DNA from: Deltaproteobacteria bacterium
Lineage (GTDB): Bacteria; Myxococcota_A; UBA796; GCA-2862545
Direction: 5' to 3'
Assembly: GCA_006226595.1 (NCBI GenBank)
Contig: SBGP01000091.1
Coordinates: 62,001 to 126,000, forward strand
DNA length: 64,000 nt
The notes under the pieces were generated by a model. It ran no database searches and had not been told where the DNA came from. It saw only the letters and a list, made by a program, of their open reading frames with translations. Positions 28,861 to 37,016 of this stretch are shown piece after piece. Position numbers and translations under genes: made by a program. The first letter of the stretch is position 1, and each line of letters begins with the position of its first letter.

Positions 28861-30546
28861 ATGGGCAAGGCCGATGCGATGTGGATGGTGTGCCTGGCGT
28901 GGTTGGCCGGGTGCAACGAGCAGGTGCTCAACACCACCGAGACCACCGAGGAAGTCGGGCCGCGGATCACCGTGACCCCGGGCGCGGTGGACTTCGGCGA
29001 AGTGCGCCTCTCCGAGATCGGCAGCGCGCTCGTCACCGTCGGCAACGACGGCAACGCCGGCTTGAGCATCGACGAGATCGGCATCGCAGGCAGCCCGTCG
29101 TTCTCGTGGTCATGGCCCGACGCCATCGACGTGCTGCCCGCTGGCGAGACCACCGACCTCGTCGTCGAGTACCGACCGAGCGCCGCGAACGAGACCGGCT
29201 GGCTGCAGATCCACAGCAACGACCCGGTCCGCACTCAGGTGGACGTGCCGCTCTCGGGCAGCGCCGCGTATGGCCTGCTGCGCATCCAGCCGGACCCGGT
29301 GGACTTCACCGGCATGCAGGCCGGCGACATCCGCATCGAGAGCGCGATACTCGTCAACGTCGGCGGCGACGCGCTCACCATCGACAGCCTGGCCGTGCTC
29401 GGACAGGGCTTCGCCATCGAGAGCCAGCCGGCGCTGCCGCTCACCCTCGATGCCGGCGAGTCCGCCGACGGCCTGGAGCTGTCGTTCACCTCGCTCACCG
29501 ACGGCATGTTCGCAGGTCAGCTGCACGCGCACAGCGACGCCCCGATCGCCGAGACCACGGCGGAGCTGCTCGCCTTCGTCGGCTTCGGCAACATCACCGG
29601 CCGGATCTGCGGCCCCGATGGGAGCTCGTGGGTCGGCGGCGTGCACGTGTGGGTCGAAGGCACCTATCCAGACGGCACCCCGTGGTTCGTCGAGGCGTGG
29701 ACCGATGCGCAGGGCAACTTCACCCTCGAGAACGTCCCCACAGGCGTGCACACGGTTCACGCCGAGCGCGGCAGCTGGAGCACCAGCTTCGACGTGACCC
29801 TCACCGGCGGAACCTACGAGATCCCCGTACCGGAGTGCCTCGATCCCGCCTCGGCGAAGGTCGCCGTCGTCACGGGCGAGTACGACCACATCCAGACCGT
29901 GCTCGACAGCCTTCAGATCGAGTACGACCTGTACGACGGGCTCCCGGGCTCGTCGCACTACACCGAGCTGCTCACCGACCCCGACCAGCTCGCCGACTAC
30001 GACATCGTGTTCTTCAACTGCGGCATGAGCTTCTCGTGGCTCGGCCAGCGGTCGACCATCGCCGGCAACCTCCGCACCTTCGTCGCGAACGGCGGCAGCG
30101 TGTATGCGTCGGACTGGGCCTGGGGTCTCGTCGAGGAGAGCTGGCCCGATGCCATCGACTTCTACGGCACGCCCGACACGCCCTGGGACCCGAACACCTA
30201 CGCCAGCGGGCCGTTCAACCCCTACAACGGTGTGGCCACCAGCCTGAGCGCGACCGTGAGCGACCCGACGATGGCGGGCTCCGTCGGAGATACCGCGAGC
30301 ATCGTGTTCGACCTCGATGCGTGGGTCGTGCCCTACGAGCCTGGCAACGCCAGCGTGATGGTCAGTGGCGACGTCACCGTGTACTCCGACCTCATCGTCG
30401 GCACCCGCTCCGCCTTTGACGGCGCACCCCTGGTTCTTCGCTACCAGCAGGCCGGGGGGACCGTGATCTACACGGCCTTTCACAATGATCAGCAGGCCAC
30501 CGCGGACGCCAGGGCCATCCTCGCCGAGATCATCCTGTCGCTGTAG
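28861..30546 (+). CDS. Choice-of-anchor-D (ASH-like) lipoprotein
   Basis: A 561-residue lipoprotein with signal MGKADAMWMVCLAWLAGC and GGGGAGG before the ATG. Two tandem ASH/choice-of-anchor-D domains follow (ITVTPGAVDFGEVRLSEIG ... and LLRIQPDPVDFTGMQAGDI ...), then a carboxypeptidase-regulatory-like domain (GNITGRICGPDG ... FTLENVPTGVHTVHAE), and a C-terminal GATase1/DUF4350-like Rossmann domain (KVAVVTGEYDHIQTVL, YDIVFFNCG, FVANGGSVYASDW). The last domain lacks an obvious catalytic Cys nucleophile elbow. Surface display or binding is likely; the substrate is unknown. Confidence 0.82.
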   Translation: MGKADAMWMVCLAWLAGCNEQVLNTTETTEEVGPRITVTPGAVDFGEVRLSEIGSALVTVGNDGNAGLSIDEIGIAGSPSFSWSWPDAIDVLPAGETTDLVVEYRPSAANETGWLQIHSNDPVRTQVDVPLSGSAAYGLLRIQPDPVDFTGMQAGDIRIESAILVNVGGDALTIDSLAVLGQGFAIESQPALPLTLDAGESADGLELSFTSLTDGMFAGQLHAHSDAPIAETTAELLAFVGFGNITGRICGPDGSSWVGGVHVWVEGTYPDGTPWFVEAWTDAQGNFTLENVPTGVHTVHAERGSWSTSFDVTLTGGTYEIPVPECLDPASAKVAVVTGEYDHIQTVLDSLQIEYDLYDGLPGSSHYTELLTDPDQLADYDIVFFNCGMSFSWLGQRSTIAGNLRTFVANGGSVYASDWAWGLVEESWPDAIDFYGTPDTPWDPNTYASGPFNPYNGVATSLSATVSDPTMAGSVGDTASIVFDLDAWVVPYEPGNASVMVSGDVTVYSDLIVGTRSAFDGAPLVLRYQQAGGTVIYTAFHNDQQATADARAILAEIILSL

Positions 30547-30595
30547 CCGCGCGAGAAGCTGCTGTCCCGAGCGCGAAACGGCGATACAGGGCGCC

Positions 30596-30667
30596 ATGCG
30601 CCACGCCATCTCAGCCGCGACCCTGCTGTTCCTGACTCTGGCCTCGATCCCAGCCCAGGCTCAATGA
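30596..30667 (+). other. Detached signal peptide ending in an in-frame TGA
   Basis: A 23-codon ORF encodes a textbook signal peptide ending in PAQAQ, then TGA (30665-30667). A second TGA lies at 30674-30676. The frame is the same as that of the barrel-like gene at 30749, and the translation between the second TGA and 30749 (ADSSLPVGRSEYDAPARPG) reads like a mature N-terminus. It is probably the 5' part of that gene. Confidence 0.6.
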
Positions 30668-30748
30668 ACGAGTTGAGCGGATAGCAGCCTCCCGGTCGGG
30701 AGGTCCGAGTACGACGCGCCGGCACGGCCCGGACAAGGAAGCCTCCAG

Positions 30749-31432
30749 GTGGGGACGTGGATTGGTGCGTTCCCCAACGGCATCGAGACCCAGCTGTTCC
30801 TCGGCGGCGAGGTCACCGTGCGGCCGCGCGTCGCGCCCTTCGCCTATGGCGGCGTGCACCGCCACGCTTCCGGGGAGGTCGACCTTCGCGACAGCAACGT
30901 CGGCCTCGTGTGGACGCCCGTGTGGACGCCCAACGCGATGCTGCGTTTCCGTCCGGGCCTGTCGCTGCCGACGGGCGGCCTGACAAGCAGCTTCCTGTTC
31001 ACCCCCCTGTCCACCGCCTCGATCGATCCGTGGCTCGCCGCGGACTGGATGGTCGGCGGCACCTGGATCGTCGGCGGAAGCCTCGTCACGCGCGTCCCGC
31101 TGTACGACGGCTGGGACCTGCGACGACAGGGCGCGTTCACCCGCGCCGACGGCCGCCTGTCGCGACGGCTCGGCCTCGCGGTGCCCTGGCTCGGGCTCAG
31201 CGTGGTGCATCAAGCGAAGTCCCGCCCCGCGGGCGCTTCTCCGGACTTCGCCGAGCTCGCGGCCTCGGCGGGCTCGGTGTTCGCGCTGCACGAGCGGTGG
31301 TCGGTCACCGCCCAGCTGCGCCTGCCCCTCGTCGTCACCGCGGGCACCGCCCGTCAGCTCACCGGCGGCGTGGCCCTGCGCTGGGTCGTCGGCAACCGCG
31401 ATAGAGACGAGGACGAGGAGGAACACGAATGA
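30749..31432 (+). CDS. Outer-membrane beta-barrel-like protein, N-terminus cut off by two stops
   Basis: The 227-residue ORF opens with GTG, but its protein sequence lacks a signal peptide although it looks like a beta-barrel: alternating strands such as TQLFLGGEVTVRPRVAPF, SNVGLVWTPVWTP, AMLRFRPGLSLP and WSVTAQLRLPLVV, ending in ALRWVVGNR. Its missing signal lies 150 bases upstream in the same frame, separated by two TGA codons. Either the gene is broken, or two compensating indels or sequence errors are present. The weak GTG context supports a truncated gene. The last codons overlap the next ATG (TGATG). Confidence 0.65.
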   Translation: MGTWIGAFPNGIETQLFLGGEVTVRPRVAPFAYGGVHRHASGEVDLRDSNVGLVWTPVWTPNAMLRFRPGLSLPTGGLTSSFLFTPLSTASIDPWLAADWMVGGTWIVGGSLVTRVPLYDGWDLRRQGAFTRADGRLSRRLGLAVPWLGLSVVHQAKSRPAGASPDFAELAASAGSVFALHERWSVTAQLRLPLVVTAGTARQLTGGVALRWVVGNRDRDEDEEEHE

Positions 31433-32043
31433 TGTGGATGATGCTCGCGCTCGCCCTCGCCGAGGAACCCGCGGCACCCGACGCCCCCGCCGAGGCCGCG
31501 CCGGTGGTCGCCCCACAGGCGGTCGCCGACGCCTGCGGCAAGCCCTACGAGCTCGTCGAGCTCGCGTTCACGTTCATCGTCGAGAAGGGTGGCGACGAGA
31601 AGGTGCGACGCACCCACCGCTGGCGTCCCGGCGAGTCCAGCGTGCAGGTCACCACCGCCGACGGCACCGTCGACGTGTGGACGAATCCCCCGCCGAGCAA
31701 GCCTGCCGACCCCGGCTACGACGCGTGGTCCGCGTTCGTCAACGACAGCTACTGGCTGATCGCGCCGTGCAAGGTCACCGACGCCGGTGTGAACGCGACG
31801 AGCGCTCCTGGCCGGGTCGACCTGAGCTTCGGCGAGGTCGGGATCACGCCAGGCGACCGCTACCAGCTCACCGTCGACGCCGAGGGACGGGTCACCGCGT
31901 GGTCCTTCGAGCTGCAGAGCGGCCGCAAGGACCACTTCAGCTGGTCGCCCTACGTCGCCGTGGGGCCGCTGAACCTGTCGCTCGAGCGGACCTCCACCGA
32001 GAGTGACGTGGTGATCCGCTTCGAGGATGTCGAAGCCCGCTAG
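31429..32043 (+). CDS. Secreted protein of unknown function
   Basis: A 204-residue protein; MMWMMLALALAEE is a short signal peptide and is followed by a Pro/Ala linker (PAAPDAPAEAAPVVAP). The folded part has two Cys (DACGKPY, APCKVTD) and beta strands (RTHRWRPGESSVQVTT, RVTAWSFELQSG). It contains no recognised domain. The start overlaps the stop of the barrel gene, either at ATG 31429 or at 31432 in TGATG, so the two were meant to be made together. Confidence 0.75.
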   Translation: MMWMMLALALAEEPAAPDAPAEAAPVVAPQAVADACGKPYELVELAFTFIVEKGGDEKVRRTHRWRPGESSVQVTTADGTVDVWTNPPPSKPADPGYDAWSAFVNDSYWLIAPCKVTDAGVNATSAPGRVDLSFGEVGITPGDRYQLTVDAEGRVTAWSFELQSGRKDHFSWSPYVAVGPLNLSLERTSTESDVVIRFEDVEAR

Positions 32044-32094
32044 CGCCGCGGCTGCGGGCCCGGGTCGTGAGGATGCGGCGGCGCGCCGAGCGTA

Positions 32095-32487
32095 TCAGAA
32101 CCCGCAGCTTCCCTCGGTCGGCACGGTCACGGTCTCGGAGCCGCTGCCAAGGACCAGGGTGTACTCGCCAGCGGGGAGCGGTCCCACGGTGCACGTCGCC
32201 TCGAGCATGCCGCAGTCATCGGTACAATCGACGTTTCCGGTCGCTGTCTCCCAGTCGAACTGCGAGCTCACGGTGATCGTGTTCCCGTCGAGCACCGCGG
32301 TGCAGCTCGCCGTCTCTCCGCGGTCGCAGCTGCTCGACAGACAGATGCCCGCATCCACGGTGATCGTGCCGTCCCCATCAGCCTGAGCGGTGAGGCAGGG
32401 GGTGCCGCCGTCGGTGATCGACTCGGCCTCCCACGTCTCCGCGGTGGTGCCACAGGCGGTGAGCAGGATGAGCGAGAGCCAGCGCAT
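32095..32487 (-). CDS. Small Cys-rich lipoprotein
   Basis: A 130-residue lipoprotein with signal MRWLSLILLTAC, preceded by CGGAGG. It carries nine further Cys, including SSSCDRG, ASCTAV, VDCTDDCG and ATCTVG, and is beta-rich, ending in EGSCGF. It is probably an Ig-like or similar small disulfide-bonded domain. No family is recognised. It converges on the gene ending at 32043 across 51 bases. Confidence 0.75.
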   Translation of the reverse strand: MRWLSLILLTACGTTAETWEAESITDGGTPCLTAQADGDGTITVDAGICLSSSCDRGETASCTAVLDGNTITVSSQFDWETATGNVDCTDDCGMLEATCTVGPLPAGEYTLVLGSGSETVTVPTEGSCGF

Positions 32488-32543
32488 GGAGCCTCCGGAC
32501 CGTGCCGCAGACACCATAGCCGCTGTCGCGCCGCTCCCGCGCG

Positions 32544-33401
32544 CTAGCCCGCCGAAGCCTCGGGCTCGCCACCCTCAGAGTCGCCCTCGTCCTTCCACAC
32601 CGGCGCATCGCCGCTGTTCAGGCGGATGTAGAGGACCCACAGCCCGAGGACCAGGAAGGCCACCGACCACCACTGAGCCGGCGTGAGGCTGAAGTAGCGG
32701 GGGTCGTGGTCGTGCGGGCGCAGGAAGTCCATTGCGAAGCGAACCGGGGCGTAGGCCGTCGCGAGGATGCCCGCGTAGATGCCCGGGATACGCGGCTTCT
32801 TGTCCATGAGCATGAAGATGCCGAACATGGACAGCGACCACAGCGCCTCGTAGAGGCCCATGTCGTGGCAAGCCACGGACTTGCCCTCGTTGAAGCAGAT
32901 GCCGTACACGCCGAGGAAGAAGTTGGTCGGCGTGCCCGGGTGATCGTGCGCCACGAAGCACCCCATGCGGCCGAAGAACCAGCCGAGGGTCAGGCCGATG
33001 GCGACGCTGTCGACGTAGGGCCACAGCGGCACCTTCTCGCTCTTGAAGAACCAGATGGCGATGGGCACACACGCGACGAAGCCGCCGTAGGACGACAGGC
33101 CCTGCCACATGTACAGGAACTGCTGGGGGTCGGCGAGGTACTTCTCGCGCTCGTACATCAGGCCGTAGCCGACGTGACCGCCGATGAAGGTACCCGCGAT
33201 GAGCCAACCGATGAGGCGGTTGATGACCTCGGGATCGAGGCCGCGCTTCTCGGCCGCCTTCATCGCCACCTGTCCGCCGAGCATGAAGCCCACGGCCACG
33301 AGGATGCCGAAGCCATGGATCGGGATCTCTTCCCACGGCAGACCGCTGGGCAGAGGGATGCGGAGGATGGGAACTTCGAACCACGGGATGAGGGGCTTCA
33401 C
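32544..33401 (-). CDS. lgt: Prolipoprotein diacylglyceryl transferase
   Basis: A 285-residue inner-membrane enzyme that moves diacylglycerol from phosphatidylglycerol onto the lipobox Cys of prelipoproteins, the first step of lipoprotein maturation. It has about seven membrane segments, the IPIHGFGILVAVGFMLG helix, the family signature region GRMGCFVAHDHPG, and the C-terminal APVRFAMDFLRPHD and LTPAQWWSV. GTG 33401 was chosen for AAGGAG six bases upstream. The many lipoprotein genes in this window are its likely substrates. A C-terminal acidic tail (DEGDSEGGEPEASAG) is an unusual addition. Confidence 0.92.
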   Translation of the reverse strand: MKPLIPWFEVPILRIPLPSGLPWEEIPIHGFGILVAVGFMLGGQVAMKAAEKRGLDPEVINRLIGWLIAGTFIGGHVGYGLMYEREKYLADPQQFLYMWQGLSSYGGFVACVPIAIWFFKSEKVPLWPYVDSVAIGLTLGWFFGRMGCFVAHDHPGTPTNFFLGVYGICFNEGKSVACHDMGLYEALWSLSMFGIFMLMDKKPRIPGIYAGILATAYAPVRFAMDFLRPHDHDPRYFSLTPAQWWSVAFLVLGLWVLYIRLNSGDAPVWKDEGDSEGGEPEASAG

Positions 33402-33469
33402 CGAGCGCTCCTTGCGTCGTGCGGGACTAACCCCCCGGCGCCCCCTCGGCATGAAAGCCGCGCAGGGCC

Positions 33470-33475
33470 TATACT
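33470..33475 (+). promoter_or_regulatory. -10-like box before the MglA-like gene
   Basis: TATACT ends nine bases before the ATG at 33485 and there is no Shine-Dalgarno sequence, so the message would have a leader of at most a few bases. Confidence 0.4.
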
Positions 33476-33484
33476 CGACGCCGC

Positions 33485-34618
33485 ATGGCCCTCATCAACT
33501 TCGCCCACCGCGAGATCACCGCCAAGGTGGTGTACTTCGGCGCCCCCAAGGCGGGCTGCAACACCAACGTCCAGGTGTTGCACGAGATCGTGCGCGCCTA
33601 CGAGCGCAGCCGGCTGCACGAGTTCGGTCCCGGCGAAGAAGAAGAGCGAACCCGCTATTTCGACTACGTGCCCGAGGGCACCGCGCCGATCACCGGCTTC
33701 TCCACGCGCTTCCGCGTGTACTCGATGCCGGGCGGGCTGCTGCACCCGGTGCACCGCGGAGAGGTGCTCAAGGGCACCGATGCCGTCGTGTTCATCGCCG
33801 ATGCGCGCGCGGGCAAGGACCAGACCAACGTCGATGCGCTCCTCGAGCTCGAGCGCAGCCTGGCCGAGCAGGGCATCGAGATGGGCTCGCTGCCCATGGT
33901 CATCCAGGTCAACCACACCGACGACGACACGGCCTCCTCGCCCGAGGACGTCACCCGCGACCTGAACCCGTATGGCTTCCCCGTCATCCAGGCCGTCGCG
34001 CGCGACACGATCGGCGTGCTCGAGACGCACAAGCGCATCATCGGCGTGACGATCAGCCGCATCCGCGACAACCTCTCGGGCAACGAGACCTCGATCACGC
34101 TCACCGCCGTGCACCGCGCCACCCGCGATCGCGACGAAGACATCATCCAGAAGCACATCGAGGCCATCGCCCACGCCGAGCACACCACCCAGACCACGGG
34201 TGACTACGCGAAGCTGCCCCGCGGCACCGAGTACGAGATCCCCTTCCAGCCGCGGGACTTCGCGGGCATGCGCCCGGTCGAGCTGCGCTCCACCAGTGTC
34301 GAGGGCGATCGCATTGTCGTCGACATCGTCATGGAGCGCCTCTCCGGCGGCCAGCCCCGCGTGCTGCCCCTGGTGCTCGCCAACCGTCCGACCGACGCCG
34401 CCCCGCTGCCGAGCGTGGTCACCGCCTCGCACACACCGGCCCCGCTGGTGTCGGTGTCGCCCACGGCCTCGCTGCCCGACAAGATCGAGCTCAACCACGG
34501 CTCGTACTCGACCGAGATGCACGAGGTCGCCCAGGACGTGTCCCTGTGGATCGGCGTCGCGGGCACCTTCGGCGGGCTCGTCGCCGGACTGCTGCTCGGC
34601 TTCCTGTTCTGGGGCTGA
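33485..34618 (+). CDS. MglA-like pseudo-GTPase with C-terminal membrane anchor
   Basis: A 377-residue protein. Residues 1-200 follow MglA closely in layout: INFAHREITAKVVYFG, a P-loop site, RTRYFDYVP, TRFRVYSMPGG, GTDAVVFIADAR, LPMVIQVN and a final FPVIQAVARDTIGVLETH. The P-loop reads G19-A-P-K-A-G-C-N26, lacking the Lys and Ser/Thr needed to hold GTP phosphates, and the NKxD base motif is NHTD. It therefore probably does not hydrolyse GTP. Residues about 352-377 form a membrane anchor (WIGVAGTFGGLVAGLLLGF). It may be a membrane partner of the real polarity or motility GTPase, which is not in this window. Confidence 0.78.
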   Translation: MALINFAHREITAKVVYFGAPKAGCNTNVQVLHEIVRAYERSRLHEFGPGEEEERTRYFDYVPEGTAPITGFSTRFRVYSMPGGLLHPVHRGEVLKGTDAVVFIADARAGKDQTNVDALLELERSLAEQGIEMGSLPMVIQVNHTDDDTASSPEDVTRDLNPYGFPVIQAVARDTIGVLETHKRIIGVTISRIRDNLSGNETSITLTAVHRATRDRDEDIIQKHIEAIAHAEHTTQTTGDYAKLPRGTEYEIPFQPRDFAGMRPVELRSTSVEGDRIVVDIVMERLSGGQPRVLPLVLANRPTDAAPLPSVVTASHTPAPLVSVSPTASLPDKIELNHGSYSTEMHEVAQDVSLWIGVAGTFGGLVAGLLLGFLFWG

Positions 34619-36322
34619 TCAGCGCGCGTCGGTGATCTGCAGCTGCAGCTGCCGCCTGCCGTTCCACTCGTTGATCTCGAGCTTGCCGAGCAGGTCCACG
34701 GGCCCCGACTCGAGCCGCTCCTTGTGCTCGGCCGCGTCCCACCACACCGCATCGCAGCGGGTGCCCTTGATGCGCGCCTTGAGCAGGCGACCGCTGGCCT
34801 TGAGGTCGACCCAGGACATCTCGGCGCCACGCACGACGAGCCGCGGGCGGGGGTTGCCCATGCCGAAGGGGCCGAGGGCGGAGAGCTCGTACTCGAGGCG
34901 CTCGGTGAGCTCGTGGGCATCGAGATCGGCGTCGTAGCGGTAGGTGCGCTGGAGCGCGTCATCGCCGCCGTGGTCGCGCACGAACGCGGCGAGTCGCTCG
35001 GAGAGCTCATCGAGCTTGGCCGCGGGCACGGTGAACCCGGCCGCCGCGGGGTGCCCGCCATACTTCACGAGCAGGTCGGAGACGGAGTCGAGCGCCTCGA
35101 CCGCGTGCACGCCAGGAACGCTGCGCACCGAGCCGACCGCGAGCTCACCTTGGATGCTCACCACGGCCGACGGGCGGTACAGGTCGTCCTTGAGCCGTGA
35201 CGCGACGATGCCGACGACGCCGCGGTGCCAGCCCTCTGCCTCGGTGCCGCTGACGACGACGAACTCCGGCGGCTCGGAGCCGGCGGCCTCGAGGGCCTGG
35301 TCGACGAGGCGCCGCTGGATCTCCTTGCGCTCGGTGTTGAGCTGGTCGATCTCCTTGGCCATCGCGCTCGCGCGGCCCGGGTCGCGGCAGTTGAGCAGCT
35401 CGACGACCATCTTCGCGTCGGCGAGGCGGCCGGCGGCGTTGATGCGCGGACCGATGCGGTAGCCGAGGTCGTTCTCGCGCACCGCCGCGCCCTTGTTGAG
35501 GCCGGCGGCGTCGAGCAGCGCCTGCAGTCCGGGATGGTGGGGACCGCGGTTGAGCTCGCGCAGCCCGAGCGCCACGATGGCCCGGTTCTCCAGCGTCGAG
35601 AGCGGCACCAGGTCGGCGACGGTGCCGATGGCGGCCAGCTTGAGCATCGAGCGCACGATGGCGTCGCGCTTCGGGTGGTCGCCGAGCAGGCCCTGCGCCA
35701 GCTTGAGCGAGACGCCGCACGCCGCGAGGCTGCGGTTCGGGTAGTGACAGGCCTTCTGCGGCGGACAGAGCACCACCGCATCCGGGGGCACGTCGGCGCC
35801 CGCAGGCAGGTGGTGATCGCAGATGAGCACGTCGACGCCGCCGTTGCGGGCGACCTGGACCGCCGCGTGGTCGCGTACGCCGATGTCGGCGGTGACGATG
35901 AGCTTCACCCCGTCCGCGACCGCCTTCTCGGCCGCCTTCACGCTGAAGCCGTAGCCCTCGTCGAAGCGGTTGGGGATGTGGTAGTCGATCGCCGCGCCAC
36001 CGCCGATCAGCCCCAGCGCCGCCTGGAGGATGAGCGAGGACGTGGTCCCGTCGACGTCGTAGTCGGTGATGATGCGCACGTGCTCGCGGTCGCGCTCCGC
36101 CTGCCGCAGCCGATCGAGCGCCGGCAGCATGTTGTGCATCTTCGTCGGGTCGTGCAGGTGCTCGAAGGTCGGCGTGAGCAGCTCGGCGGGGTCGCCGTCG
36201 GCCCAGCGCGCGGCCAGACAGCGCGCCGCGACCGGAGTCAGGCCGTGGGCGAGCAGGGCCTCGACGCGGGCAGCGGGGGCCGGCGCCAACAACCAGTGTG
36301 CGCCGCTGATGGAAGGGGTCAT
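34619..36322 (-). CDS. recJ: Single-stranded-DNA exonuclease RecJ
   Basis: A 567-residue 5'-3' exonuclease of recombination and mismatch repair. The DHH domain shows ITDYDVDGTTSS, VTADIGVRDH and ICDHHLPAG; the DHHA1 domain has YGGHPAAAGF. The OB-like C-terminal part ends at WNGRRQLQLQITDAR. Length and order fit RecJ. ATG 36322 gives the usual N-terminus, though only a weak site precedes it. It is divergent from the P-loop ATPase gene across 85 bases, so the two may share regulation. Confidence 0.93.
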   Translation of the reverse strand: MTPSISGAHWLLAPAPAARVEALLAHGLTPVAARCLAARWADGDPAELLTPTFEHLHDPTKMHNMLPALDRLRQAERDREHVRIITDYDVDGTTSSLILQAALGLIGGGAAIDYHIPNRFDEGYGFSVKAAEKAVADGVKLIVTADIGVRDHAAVQVARNGGVDVLICDHHLPAGADVPPDAVVLCPPQKACHYPNRSLAACGVSLKLAQGLLGDHPKRDAIVRSMLKLAAIGTVADLVPLSTLENRAIVALGLRELNRGPHHPGLQALLDAAGLNKGAAVRENDLGYRIGPRINAAGRLADAKMVVELLNCRDPGRASAMAKEIDQLNTERKEIQRRLVDQALEAAGSEPPEFVVVSGTEAEGWHRGVVGIVASRLKDDLYRPSAVVSIQGELAVGSVRSVPGVHAVEALDSVSDLLVKYGGHPAAAGFTVPAAKLDELSERLAAFVRDHGGDDALQRTYRYDADLDAHELTERLEYELSALGPFGMGNPRPRLVVRGAEMSWVDLKASGRLLKARIKGTRCDAVWWDAAEHKERLESGPVDLLGKLEINEWNGRRQLQLQITDAR

Positions 36323-36395
36323 GGAGCGTCCGGGGAGTGAACCTGGGGAGTAACCGAGACGGACTGCCCTGCCCCGAACCCCGGCGTGCCTTGGG

Positions 36396-36401
36396 TAGGA
36401 T
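36396..36401 (+). promoter_or_regulatory. -10-like box of a probable leaderless operon
   Basis: TAGGAT ends six bases before the ATG at 36408 with no Shine-Dalgarno sequence between, as at 1707 and 4885. Confidence 0.4.
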
Positions 36402-36407
36402 GCCGGC

Positions 36408-37016
36408 ATGATTGGCGCCTATGCCCACCTGAACCTGCGCATGAATCCCTTTGGCGAACTCGAGCCCCGCCATCGGGCACAGCTCGCCGTGGTTCGGCTC
36501 GACACGGTCCTCGCGCACCTCGACGCACCCCGCGCCGCCGTGCAGTTCGTCGGCGCCTGCGGGCGCGGCAAGTCCACCCACCTGCACGCCCTGCGGGCCG
36601 CCCTGCCCGGGGCCCACTACGCGCGGCTGTGGACCGATCAGCCCGATCCTGCCGGGCTCTCGGGGACGGTGCTCCTCGACGAGGCCGATGCGGTGGGCAT
36701 GATCCGGCGCGCACGCCTGTTCCGGGCCGCCGAGCGCCTCGCCATCGGTGTGCACCGCAGCTTCGCCACCGAGCTGCGCCTCCACGGATTCCGGGTGCAC
36801 ACCGTGCACGTGTCCGCCGCCGACCCCGCGCGGCTCGCCACCCTGCTCCGCCGGCGTATCGAGTTCGCACGCCTGGCCGAGGGCCCCATCCCCACCCTGC
36901 CCGACCACACCGTCCACGCCCTGCGCGCGCGCTTCGGCGACGACGTGCGAGCGATGGAAGACGCGCTGTACGACGCCGTGCACGCCATGCGAGAGGTCCG
37001 AGATGTCGCGCTGTAA
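36408..37016 (+). CDS. Small P-loop ATPase (AAA/ExeA-like)
   Basis: A 202-residue protein with Walker A GACGRGKST (Lys55) and Walker B TVLLDEAD (about residues 86-93). Its N-terminus (HLNLRMNPFGELEP) resembles that of ExeA/AAA ATPases that begin with an NPF motif. The C-terminal helices after VSAADPARLATLLRRR fit an AAA lid. It should be a nucleotide-driven switch; the partner is unknown. It heads an operon: the next ATG lies inside this gene, 14 bases before its end. Confidence 0.78.
   Translation: MIGAYAHLNLRMNPFGELEPRHRAQLAVVRLDTVLAHLDAPRAAVQFVGACGRGKSTHLHALRAALPGAHYARLWTDQPDPAGLSGTVLLDEADAVGMIRRARLFRAAERLAIGVHRSFATELRLHGFRVHTVHVSAADPARLATLLRRRIEFARLAEGPIPTLPDHTVHALRARFGDDVRAMEDALYDAVHAMREVRDVAL

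Noticed and set aside
30665-30676. Selenocysteine coding at the two TGA codons
   Set aside because: There is no convincing SECIS hairpin, no redox motif, and two TGAs nine bases apart at a signal-peptide junction are unlikely selenocysteines.
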